Program-made: the position numbers and the translations under genes
Shown: positions 1 to 7,797 of the stretch, in pieces
How the letters are laid out: each line of letters opens with the position of its first letter
Position numbering within the stretch: the stretch's first letter is position 1
The notes under the pieces: generated by a model
Seen by the model: only the letters and a program-made list of their open reading frames with translations
Databases searched by the model: none
What the model was told of the DNA's origin: nothing
NCBI GenBank assembly: GCA_902529115.1
Contig: CABZVB010000003.1
Coordinates: 1-64,000 of the forward strand
Reading direction: 5' to 3'
Origin: an uncultured Balneola sp.
Lineage (GTDB): Bacteria > Bacteroidota > Rhodothermia > Balneolales > Balneolaceae
DNA: 64,000 nucleotides

Positions 1-82
1 ATTAACTCGATACCATTTCTAACACATACTAAGCCTAGATTGTAGAAATTTAATAGCTTGTAAAATACGAAGATTCCGGCTA

Positions 83-1579
83 CTAAAGGGGAAGATTGTC
101 ATGTTTTTTTCTAGGCACCCTATCTACCTTGTTCTCACTCATTTTGAATGCGTGAATTAACCTATCTCTAGTTTCCGAAGGCAGTATTACATCATCAATA
201 AATCCCCTTCCAGCAGCTTTGTATGGGTGGGCAAACTCCTGAGCATATTGCTGCTCTAATTGGGCTTGTTTGGCTATTGGATCATCGGAGGCAGCAATTT
301 CTTGCCGGAATATAATTTCTACGGCCCCTTTGGTACCCATAACCGCGATTTCAGCAGTAGGCCAGGCTACGTTGTAATCGGCTCGTATATGCTTTGAATT
401 CATTACATCATATGCCCCACCATAGGCTTTACGGGTTATAACCGTACATTTTGGCACCGTTGCCTCACATAATGCATATAGTAGCTTTGCCCCATGCTTG
501 ATAATACCTCCCCATTCCTGATCGGTTCCAGGTAAAAATCCAGGGACATCTACTAAGACCAATAGAGGAATATTAAATGCATCACAGAATCGGACAAATC
601 GTGCGGCTTTCAATGATGAATCAATACATAATACTCCGGCCATGGCCAATGGTTGATTTGCTACTATCCCTATGCTAGCCCCATCCAATCGCGCAAACCC
701 CGTCACCATATTCTCAGCATAATCGGGCTGAACTTCATAAAAACTCTCCGCATCTACCAGGCCTTCAATGATTTCCTTAATGTCATATGGTTTGTTGGGA
801 TTTTCTGGAACCACGGTATCTAAGGTAGCTGCTTTTTTAGCGTTCGGAGCAATAGAATTAATACGTGCTGGTTTTTCCTCACAATTGGAAGGTAAGTAGT
901 CCATTAACCTGCGAATTTCACTAAGACAGACCGCATCATTAGGTGTGGCAAAATGGGCTACCCCCGATTTCTGGGTATGAATAGAAGCCCCTCCTAAGTT
1001 TTCTGAAGTTACCTCCTCATGAGTAACTGTTTTAACAACATTTGGTCCGGTAACAAACATATAACTACTGTCCTGGACCATGAAGATAAAATCGGTTAGC
1101 GCCGGAGAATAAACAGCACCACCTGCGCAAGGGCCCATAATGGCAGAAATCTGAGGAATTACACCAGATGCCATACTATTTCGCCAAAAAACTTCTGCAT
1201 AGCCGCCCAATGCGGAAACCCCCTCTTGAATGCGTGCTCCACCCGAATCATTCAACCCAATCACAGGATGACCATTTTTAAGGGCTAAATCCATGATTTT
1301 GCATATTTTTTCGGCATGAGTTTCCGATAGTGAACCTCCAAATACCGTAAAATCTTGACTATAGACATAGACCGGTCGGCTGTTTATGGTTCCTGAACCC
1401 GTTACTACCCCGTCTCCCAACACTTTTTGGTCTTCCAACCCAAAAGCAGACGAACGGTGGGTTACAAAAGCGTCAATTTCATGAAACGAATTCGGGTCTA
1501 ATAGTAGACTAAGTCGCTCCCTAGCTGTCAATTTCCCTTTATCATGTTGGCGCTGAATTCTTTTTTCACCTCCCCCCAT
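83..1579 (-). CDS. Acyl-CoA (propionyl-CoA type) carboxylase, carboxyltransferase beta subunit; N-terminus frame-broken
   Basis: Carboxyltransferase subunit of a biotin-dependent acyl-CoA carboxylase (PccB/MmdA type), which moves CO2 from carboxybiotin to propionyl- or another acyl-CoA in the cytoplasm. The family start [20 protein letters not shown] is visible, followed by the two crotonase-like halves with glycine-rich oxyanion-hole loops ([37 protein letters not shown]). The 498 residues cover almost the whole family length, but the usual N-terminal helix lies in another frame just upstream (separate entry). The start at 1579 has no obvious ribosome site of its own. It lies downstream of the unknown gene at 1672..3081, probably in one operon. 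The biotin carboxylase/biotin carrier partner is not in the window. Substrate specificity (propionyl versus methylcrotonyl) is inferred only from overall resemblance. Confidence 0.9.
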   Translation of the reverse strand: MGGGEKRIQRQHDKGKLTARERLSLLLDPNSFHEIDAFVTHRSSAFGLEDQKVLGDGVVTGSGTINSRPVYVYSQDFTVFGGSLSETHAEKICKIMDLALKNGHPVIGLNDSGGARIQEGVSALGGYAEVFWRNSMASGVIPQISAIMGPCAGGAVYSPALTDFIFMVQDSSYMFVTGPNVVKTVTHEEVTSENLGGASIHTQKSGVAHFATPNDAVCLSEIRRLMDYLPSNCEEKPARINSIAPNAKKAATLDTVVPENPNKPYDIKEIIEGLVDAESFYEVQPDYAENMVTGFARLDGASIGIVANQPLAMAGVLCIDSSLKAARFVRFCDAFNIPLLVLVDVPGFLPGTDQEWGGIIKHGAKLLYALCEATVPKCTVITRKAYGGAYDVMNSKHIRADYNVAWPTAEIAVMGTKGAVEIIFRQEIAASDDPIAKQAQLEQQYAQEFAHPYKAAGRGFIDDVILPSETRDRLIHAFKMSENKVDRVPRKKHDNLPL

Positions 1580-1661
1580 ATGTGCTTACCACCCGCATAT
1601 CCTGCAAGCGCTGTATGTTATCGGCTTTCATCTTAGGTTGCTTGGCATCATTTGCATTCAT
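1572..1661 (-). other. Out-of-frame N-terminal segment of the carboxyltransferase (frame break at a G6 run)
   Basis: Reading minus from ATG at 1661, ten bases after the stop of the upstream gene, gives about 31 codons (MNANDAKQPKMKADNIQRLQ, then [11 protein letters not shown]) and then TGA. This has the character of the N-terminal helix of PccB-family proteins, which ends in a GGGE motif. Removing one G from the G6 run at 1572-1577 joins it exactly to the main frame (...[16 protein letters not shown]). The break is therefore either a one-base insertion (real or an assembly error) or, less likely, a recoding site: a +1 shift at AGG-UGA would also restore the frame. Confidence 0.75.
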
Positions 1662-1671
1662 AATTCAGCGT

Positions 1672-3081
1672 TTAATCGTTAAAATATTTCTCTAACTCAT
1701 CAGTAAACTGGACCATCGTTTTTGTGGTCATATCAATGTCATAGTTTGGAATGATCTCTTTTTGCAAACAACTTACCACCTTGGGCCAAATATACTTAGA
1801 CTCCAGTGTTTCTAGTACATCCAAATAATCTTCTCTGGATCCCTTAAAAAGCTTTTTAATGTATTTCCTTCGATTTTTTTTTAGCGCCTGCGCCAATCGA
1901 TTCTCCGACTCCTCATCCTCTTTTTCCTGGGTTGATGTGTTCAGCGGCTCGGTTTCGCTTTCTACCTGCAACAGCATTTGAGCATTCTCCTCGTTTATTC
2001 CCGAAGAAATGCTGCTATCCCCAAGAGATGCACTGCTTAGATGCATATTGTCGGATTCTTCTGTATTGTCCTTTTTAATTGGATAATTGAAAAGACTTTC
2101 ATCATCACCCAGGTTAGCTTCATCAATCGTTAAATCAACCGTCTGGGAGGAATGTGATTCCCCTTTCATGTATAAGGAAGCAAGAGAATTTGGATGGAGA
2201 CTATCTTCATCCTCATTTATTTCCTCGGCTACCAATACAATGGATTTTGTCTCTTCTTCTGTTTGTTTATCCTCTATTAAATCCCCTATTTTTGTATCCG
2301 GTGGCTTTAACAAATCAAGAAGTTGATTCACTGTTAAGTTGACTGATGGTAACTGTTGTGACCATTCTCTTAGCCCACGATCATCAAAATAGGTCATTAG
2401 CCAATCTGATGGAATATCTGACCTACAACATACTTGATAAAAGGTTTCTAATTCTTGTCCCCACCGGTCCCAATCGAACTTTTCAAACAATTTAGTGTGC
2501 AATTGCTGAATAATTTGAGAGGCTCTAACTTTTGACAATACATGTAAATCTTTTCGATGAAGGTAACGGGGTATAAGATTCTTAAGTTCGGGAAAAAAAA
2601 GAAGTTCCTCGCATCTTGCCTCAATTTGTTTGACTTGCATTTCTACTTTATCACCATAAAACCAGTGAACCAAATACTTACTTGGCTCAACCAAAATTGG
2701 CACCCAGGTATGAACAAAGTCTTGACCTAGTTTGATGACATCTTCTCGTGGAACTTGGATTCTTCGCGCGGCTACCTCTAAAAAATCTTCCCACTTTTTC
2801 CTTAGCTGCGCGTGTTCCCATTGAATCCAGTGTTCATATGCAGGTCTCATTGACGCTTTAAAATGCTTTTGCACTCGAAGCCAAATATGCTCGCGCAAAT
2901 AGACCGGTAAGAGTTCAAAATGCTTAAATTGCGCCTCATTTACAGAGATAGGCAAAGATTTCCATTCCTCAGATAATTGTTGAGCGACACTTTCGGATAT
3001 TTTTATCATCACGTTTGCGTGGGATTTTTGGTATACTTTAAAAATAATGTCTCTTAAGTGGTGAAACAACTCGTGCTTCAT
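1672..3081 (-). CDS. Unknown acidic, helix-rich protein
   Basis: I do not recognise a family. The ATG at 3081 is preferred over an in-frame TTG at 3093 and gives 469 residues. The first ~260 residues are rich in aromatic and charged amino acids and look all-alpha. Residues ~265-395 are acidic, low-complexity and Ser/Glu-rich and look disordered. The last ~75 residues form a compact basic-then-aromatic segment (KKNRRKYIKKLFKG, later IWPKVV and ELEKYF) that may be a separate domain. There is no signal peptide or membrane segment, so it is probably cytoplasmic. Its ATG overlaps the start codon of the divergent ABC ATPase (CATG), and its stop lies ten bases before the upstream ATG of the carboxyltransferase. 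Function cannot be assigned. Confidence 0.75.
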   Translation of the reverse strand: MKHELFHHLRDIIFKVYQKSHANVMIKISESVAQQLSEEWKSLPISVNEAQFKHFELLPVYLREHIWLRVQKHFKASMRPAYEHWIQWEHAQLRKKWEDFLEVAARRIQVPREDVIKLGQDFVHTWVPILVEPSKYLVHWFYGDKVEMQVKQIEARCEELLFFPELKNLIPRYLHRKDLHVLSKVRASQIIQQLHTKLFEKFDWDRWGQELETFYQVCCRSDIPSDWLMTYFDDRGLREWSQQLPSVNLTVNQLLDLLKPPDTKIGDLIEDKQTEEETKSIVLVAEEINEDEDSLHPNSLASLYMKGESHSSQTVDLTIDEANLGDDESLFNYPIKKDNTEESDNMHLSSASLGDSSISSGINEENAQMLLQVESETEPLNTSTQEKEDEESENRLAQALKKNRRKYIKKLFKGSREDYLDVLETLESKYIWPKVVSCLQKEIIPNYDIDMTTKTMVQFTDELEKYFND

Positions 3082-3712
3082 GATTGAACTCAAAGCAGTC
3101 CAACTACGAAAACAATATACCCATCGCCGGCTTTTTTCCGAATTAAGCTTTGAACATCGTTCAGGCTTACTTGGAGTTGCCGGTGCTAACGGCAGTGGAA
3201 AATCTACCCTACTCCGATGTCTTGCTCTTTTACAAGGTATTGACGCAGGAAAAATACACTGGAGCCGAAAAGACCAAGAAATGACGAGACAGGATTTCAG
3301 GAGTTCTATAGGATTTGTTGCTCCAAATATTCAGTTCTATGACGAACTAACAGTTCAAGAAAACTTAGACTTTGTGCGAAAAATAAGCGGATTTGGTCAA
3401 CTTTCACTATCTGAAAATCAAGTTACACCTATCGATTGGTTAGCCAAGATGCAGATAAAAGATTTAGCCGAGTACCCGTATCACCGTCTATCTACTGGGC
3501 AACAACAAAGAGTCAAATTAGCTATTGCATTATCCCGTAATCCCAGTGTACTTTTCCTAGACGAACCTAGTGCCAATTTAGATGCATTGGGTAAGGAACT
3601 TATAAAATATCTTTTAGCCGATCTCAGAGTTAATGGGACACTATTATTTTTGGCCTCAAATGACCCGAAGGAACTTGATCTATGTGATCGCATATTATAT
3701 TTAGATGACTAA
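3080..3712 (+). CDS. ABC transporter ATP-binding protein (CcmA-like size), orphan
   Basis: A compact 210-residue ABC ATPase. It has Walker A GANGSGKST near residue 35, Q-loop region GFVAPNIQFYDELTV near 80, signature LSTGQQQR near 137, Walker B VLFLDEPS near 155 and the H-loop region at LLFLASND, where Asn stands in place of the usual His. The size and sequence resemble CcmA-type haem exporter ATPases, but no CcmB or other permease is next to it: the following gene is a peptidase. It starts at ATG 3080, overlapping the start codon of the divergent gene by two bases. Its promoter must therefore lie inside that gene. The substrate is unknown. Confidence 0.85.
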   Translation: MIELKAVQLRKQYTHRRLFSELSFEHRSGLLGVAGANGSGKSTLLRCLALLQGIDAGKIHWSRKDQEMTRQDFRSSIGFVAPNIQFYDELTVQENLDFVRKISGFGQLSLSENQVTPIDWLAKMQIKDLAEYPYHRLSTGQQQRVKLAIALSRNPSVLFLDEPSANLDALGKELIKYLLADLRVNGTLLFLASNDPKELDLCDRILYLDD

Positions 3713-3756
3713 GTTCGAATAAAAAAATGCACTTTTAATAATAATCTCTTTATCCT

Positions 3757-4845
3757 GTGATATCAACCTACGACTACCAACTCGCCGATTTAATTTTAGA
3801 CCATAGTACCGAAGTACGTGTCAACGATCATGTAATGGTGCAGCTAATTGGCTTAAGTGGGATTAATCTTCTTCGAGCACTTGTTGAAGGGTTGCGAAAG
3901 CGAGGTGCACATCCTTTTATCCAAATTATAGATACTGAAATACAAAGAGAGTTGGTTGAGCAAGGAAATGATGATTTTTGGAAAATTCAGGCCAAGGTTG
4001 ACCAGCTTCCGTTGATGAAACAAATGGATGTATTTATTGGTGTTAGAGCATCTGAAAATATTTACGAGCATTCTAAAGCCACTAAAAATGCCAACAAAGC
4101 CTATTCAGAACATTTTTTAAAACCTATACATTTTGATGAGCGGGTAAATAATACGCGCTGGTGTATTTTGCGATATCCATCCCCAGCATTTGCAATGAAT
4201 GCGAAATTACCAACCAATGAATTTACTCAATTCTTTTATGATGCTTGCCTAGTCGATTATGGTCAGCTTAAAAAAGCTATGGAACCATTGGAGAAACGAC
4301 TAAGAGCAGCAGATCAGGTTCACTTAAAAGGAGAAGGAACGGACATCGTATTGTCTGTAAAAGGGCAGAATTGGATACCATGTTTTGGTAGACATAACAT
4401 CCCAGATGGAGAGATATTTAGCTCCCCTATCATTGATTCAGTGCAGGGTTTGATTTCCTATGCTCCAAGCGTCTACCAAGGTAAACCATTTGAATTCGTA
4501 ACTCTAGAAGTCAAGGATGGGGTAGTGATTGATTTTGATTCCTCTAATAATGATGCTATGCGTGATATTTTAGACACTGACGAAGGATCTAGACGTTTTG
4601 GTGAATTCAGTTTTGGTACGAATCCAGTGATATCTTCACCCATGTATGATATCTTATTTGATGAAAAAATCTACGGTTCAAACCACCTCACCTTAGGTAA
4701 AGACTATGAGGTAGCACCCAATGGCAATAGCAGTACCATTCATTGGGATTTGGTGTGTATAGGTGCTGATGTTTACCTAGATGGTGAGCTTATCCGGAAA
4801 GGCCGAGAATATATAGTGAAAGATCTAAAAGGACTCAATCCGTAG
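3757..4845 (+). CDS. M29-family aminopeptidase (AmpS/AmpT-like)
   Basis: Cytoplasmic metallo-aminopeptidase of family M29, removing N-terminal residues from peptides. The family hallmarks are present: GTDIVLSVKGQNW near residue 190, NIPDGEIFSSP near 215 (family N-x-P-x-GE-x-F), FGTNPVISSPMYDILFDEKI near 290 and IHWDLVCIGADVYLDGE near 332. These supply the Glu, His and Asp ligands of the two-metal centre. The length of 362 aa is close to the family norm. The start is a GTG at 3757; no ATG upstream in frame fits. It lies 44 bases after the ABC ATPase on the same strand and may be co-transcribed with it. It ends 12 bases before the convergent aldehyde dehydrogenase. Confidence 0.93.
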   Translation: MISTYDYQLADLILDHSTEVRVNDHVMVQLIGLSGINLLRALVEGLRKRGAHPFIQIIDTEIQRELVEQGNDDFWKIQAKVDQLPLMKQMDVFIGVRASENIYEHSKATKNANKAYSEHFLKPIHFDERVNNTRWCILRYPSPAFAMNAKLPTNEFTQFFYDACLVDYGQLKKAMEPLEKRLRAADQVHLKGEGTDIVLSVKGQNWIPCFGRHNIPDGEIFSSPIIDSVQGLISYAPSVYQGKPFEFVTLEVKDGVVIDFDSSNNDAMRDILDTDEGSRRFGEFSFGTNPVISSPMYDILFDEKIYGSNHLTLGKDYEVAPNGNSSTIHWDLVCIGADVYLDGELIRKGREYIVKDLKGLNP

Positions 4846-4857
4846 CCATTTAGTAAA

Positions 4858-6369
4858 CTAATCTACGTCAAAAGATATGCCTTGTGCCAGGGGCAGTGTA
4901 TCTCCCCAATTAATGGTGTTAGTTTGACGCCGCATATAAGCCTTCCAAGCGTCACTACCGGATTCACGACCTCCGCCTGTTTCTTTCTCTCCACCAAAAG
5001 CCCCCCCAATCTCAGCACCACTTGTACCTATGTTGATGTTTGCAATACCACAATCTGAGCCAGTGACACTTAAAAAACGTTCGGCTTCACGCAGGTTCAA
5101 GGTGAACATAGCTGAACTCAAGCCTTGCTTAACCCCATTATGCATGGCTATAGCTTCTTCTTGTGAGTTGTATTTTAAAAGATATAAAATAGGTGCAAAT
5201 GTTTCTTCCTGGACTATTTCATAATCATTTTCAGCTTCAATAATTGCTGGTGTTACGTAGTTACCCTCTCTTTCTATCAATTGCCCGCCATAAATAAGTG
5301 TCCCACCCTCGTTTTGTGCCTTTTCGAGGGCATTTTGCATAGCATCTACCGCAGCTTGATCAATCATAGGTCCTACAAGAGTACCCGGTTCTAATGGATC
5401 TCCAATTGTGATTCTTTGATAAATGCTAACCAAGCGATCTTTTACTTTATCGTAAACCTCTTGATGGACGATGAGACGCCGTGTACTTGTACATCGCTGA
5501 CCACAAGTTCCCACCGCCCCAAATACCGTTGCTCTAATGGCCATTTCTAAATCCGCATCTTTGCTAATTATTATAGCATTATTGCCACCTAACTCTAAAA
5601 TGCTTTTACCCAATCTACTGCCCACTACTTTTGCCACTTCCTTTCCCATACGTATAGATCCAGTAGCAGATACTAGTGGAATTCGTGAATCGCCAGTCAT
5701 CCATTCACCTAACTCACGATCACCTGTAACCAAGTTGAATATCCCTTCAGGAAGGTTATTTTCTTTAAGCACTTTTGCCACAATTTTTTGGATAGCAACT
5801 CCACAAAGTGGTGTTTTTTCCGAGCCTTTCCATACCATTACATTTCCACAAACTGCTGCAATCATCGCATTCCAACTCCACACCGCAACAGGGAAATTAA
5901 AAGCAGATATGATGCCTACAATACCCAACGGATGCCACTGCTCATACATGCGATGTTCAGGACGTTCGCTATGCATAGTTAAGCCATGAAGCTGACGACT
6001 CAGTCCGGTTGCAAAATCACAAATATCGATCATTTCTTGAACCTCCCCCAGGCCTTCCTGGTGGATTTTACCCATCTCATAAGTAACTAATTTACCGAGT
6101 GGCTCCTTCAGTTCACGCAAATTATCACCAATTTGTCGCACAATTTCGCCTCTCTGTGGGGCAGGTATTTCTCGCCAAACAAGATGCGCGCTTTGCGCGG
6201 TGGCGATTACCCGCTCGTATTGCTCTTTCGATGTTAGAGTGACATTAGCAATCTTTTTTCCATTAACAGGCGTATAGCTACCTATAAGGGATTTACTTTC
6301 TGTGTGTTTGGTCCCTGTACTAGTTCCTGCGTTTACCCCCTTAATACCTAATTTGCGTAAAAAATCCAT
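4858..6369 (-). CDS. ALDH7-family aldehyde dehydrogenase (alpha-aminoadipic semialdehyde dehydrogenase type)
   Basis: NAD(P)-dependent aldehyde dehydrogenase of 503 residues. The sequence follows the ALDH7/antiquitin group: GNVMVWKGSEKTPLCG in the cofactor site, LELGGNNAIII with the general-base Glu, catalytic Cys in GTCGQRCTSTRRL, and EETFAPILYLLKY near the C-terminus. ALDH7 enzymes oxidise alpha-aminoadipic semialdehyde (or its cyclic form P6C) in lysine breakdown and can also act on betaine aldehyde. The exact substrate here is inferred. No other lysine catabolism gene is adjacent. It is a single gene on the minus strand, starting at ATG 6369, with ~155 bases to the divergent RNA methyltransferase. 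Confidence 0.92.
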   Translation of the reverse strand: MDFLRKLGIKGVNAGTSTGTKHTESKSLIGSYTPVNGKKIANVTLTSKEQYERVIATAQSAHLVWREIPAPQRGEIVRQIGDNLRELKEPLGKLVTYEMGKIHQEGLGEVQEMIDICDFATGLSRQLHGLTMHSERPEHRMYEQWHPLGIVGIISAFNFPVAVWSWNAMIAAVCGNVMVWKGSEKTPLCGVAIQKIVAKVLKENNLPEGIFNLVTGDRELGEWMTGDSRIPLVSATGSIRMGKEVAKVVGSRLGKSILELGGNNAIIISKDADLEMAIRATVFGAVGTCGQRCTSTRRLIVHQEVYDKVKDRLVSIYQRITIGDPLEPGTLVGPMIDQAAVDAMQNALEKAQNEGGTLIYGGQLIEREGNYVTPAIIEAENDYEIVQEETFAPILYLLKYNSQEEAIAMHNGVKQGLSSAMFTLNLREAERFLSVTGSDCGIANINIGTSGAEIGGAFGGEKETGGGRESGSDAWKAYMRRQTNTINWGDTLPLAQGISFDVD

Positions 6370-6524
6370 ATAAATAGTTTGTGCATAAATTACGTGTTAA
6401 GATACATACTTAAGCATTAAATCACAGACCATTAGCCACAAATCTTCTTCTAAACCATTGCTTTATTCTACCTATTTTAAGACTGAACTAACTACCTTTT
6501 CATTTTTCTCACCAACTCTAAGCT

Positions 6525-7367
6525 ATGAATACAGCCAGCCAGAAACATTTAACTCTACTTCGCAAGCTTAAACAAAAAAAGCATCGTGAAAAATTAAGTG
6601 TTTTTTTGGCCGAAGGCTATCATACTATACAACAAATTGTATCTAACAAAAAACTTATAATTGACAAGTTATTCATCGATTTCGAGCATAAAGAGTGTGA
6701 GCAGTTAGATTCTCTACTCGCATCCGGATTGCGTGCGGACCGGATATATACAACGAATAAGAACACTATGAAAGAACTTTCGGATACCGAAAATACTTCG
6801 GGTTGGGTGGCTATTGTACAAATTCCAAAGTCCAATTCATTAGACAATTTACTAGATGCTGCTTCTTCGGCTTTTGAACGAAAATCTAAAACTTATTCAA
6901 CACTGGAAAACGATTCAGTCTTAATTGCTTTAGATCAAATTCAAGACCCAGGAAATATGGGGACTATTATCAGAACTGCTGTTTGGTTCGGTGTAAAAGG
7001 TATATTACTTGGAGAAGGTTGCGTTGATATTTGGAATCCTAAAGTAGTTAGAAGTACTGTTGGAGCATCCGGAATGGTGGCCCATACCGCTGCTAAATTA
7101 GAAGAGGCCTTAATGGAATACCACCAAAAAGGATGGAATATCTTACTCTTGGATGACTCAGAAGATGCGATTAAACTCTCATCTGAGCTACCTAATGGGC
7201 CTAAAGTTTGGGTGCTTGGAAATGAATCTCAAGGCTTATCGGCCCGTTTAAAAGAAATTCCTGAATTTATTCACTACCGAATACAGCAGGAGGGTACAGG
7301 AGCTGAAAGCTTGAATGCTGCAATCGCAATGGGCATAGCACTTTACCGGAGTGTTAACTTTAGCTAA
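6525..7367 (+). CDS. SpoU/TrmH-family RNA 2'-O-ribose methyltransferase
   Basis: SPOUT-class methyltransferase that uses S-adenosylmethionine to methylate a ribose in rRNA or tRNA. The N-terminal ~100 residues form the L30e-like RNA-binding domain found in RlmB/TsnR-type enzymes (KHREKLSVFLAEG). The catalytic domain shows the three SpoU motifs: LDQIQDPGNMGTIIRTA near 145, VWVLGNESQGLS near 230 and ESLNAAIAMGIALYR at the C-terminus, which build the trefoil knot. Length (280 aa) is normal. The precise target nucleotide cannot be read from the sequence. It stands alone; the following ~430 bases hold only a decayed gene. Confidence 0.93.
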   Translation: MNTASQKHLTLLRKLKQKKHREKLSVFLAEGYHTIQQIVSNKKLIIDKLFIDFEHKECEQLDSLLASGLRADRIYTTNKNTMKELSDTENTSGWVAIVQIPKSNSLDNLLDAASSAFERKSKTYSTLENDSVLIALDQIQDPGNMGTIIRTAVWFGVKGILLGEGCVDIWNPKVVRSTVGASGMVAHTAAKLEEALMEYHQKGWNILLLDDSEDAIKLSSELPNGPKVWVLGNESQGLSARLKEIPEFIHYRIQQEGTGAESLNAAIAMGIALYRSVNFS

Positions 7368-7448
7368 GTCATTGCATATGGCAGGGTCATTCCATTTATT
7401 AATGTGGACCAAGAACGGATTCATCTACATTTACATACGCTTATACCC

Positions 7449-7711
7449 AAGAAGAAAATGACGAATATTTTCGTATTGTATACATCGGTATTATTACGAT
7501 TATAAGGCGGTAAAAAATCTTTGAAGACAATGACGTAGCCATTCCAATTACCGTTTTAGAAGAATTATATAGGTTTAAAAGATAATTCTGTCACCAATTT
7601 ACATGCTCGGGAGTTTATACGATATCTGGACAGCATGTCCGATACCAATACATTCTAAAAGTCACTACAGATAGGAGGACAAAAAAAGAAAACGCTCAGA
7701 CTAAGCAAATA
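7449..7711 (+). pseudogene. Decayed N-terminal (PIN) part of a PhoH-family ATPase gene
   Basis: The ~430-base gap between the RNA methyltransferase and the S9 peptidase holds no intact gene, but on the plus strand three frames together spell the N-terminal PIN domain of PIN-PhoH proteins. From ATG 7458: NIFVLYTSVLL (family FVLDTSVLL). After a shift near 7497: DYKAVKN. After another near 7520: DVAIPITVLEELYRFK. After a third in an A run at 7577-7580: DNSVTNLHAREFIRYLDS. Each change has the same sense, equivalent to a one-base insertion. A weak continuation (SLQIGGQKKKTLRLSK) runs to ~7711. The C-terminal PhoH ATPase is absent. This is a relic rather than a working gene; the family call rests on the memorable PIN-PhoH sequence. 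Confidence 0.75.
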
Positions 7712-7797
7712 ACGCTAGCCAACTACTTTAGAAGCCTGACAAAATCCACTGCCGACTACCTTTTTAGTTAATTAGCTGGCAATAAATGAAATGTGAA

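Noticed and set aside
1-82. A gene at the left edge
   Set aside because: Only 82 bases of AT-rich DNA after the carboxyltransferase stop; no supported frame.
5537-5989. 150-codon open frame on the plus strand inside the aldehyde dehydrogenase gene
   Set aside because: It is antisense to a well-conserved enzyme, has no family features and is a typical shadow frame.
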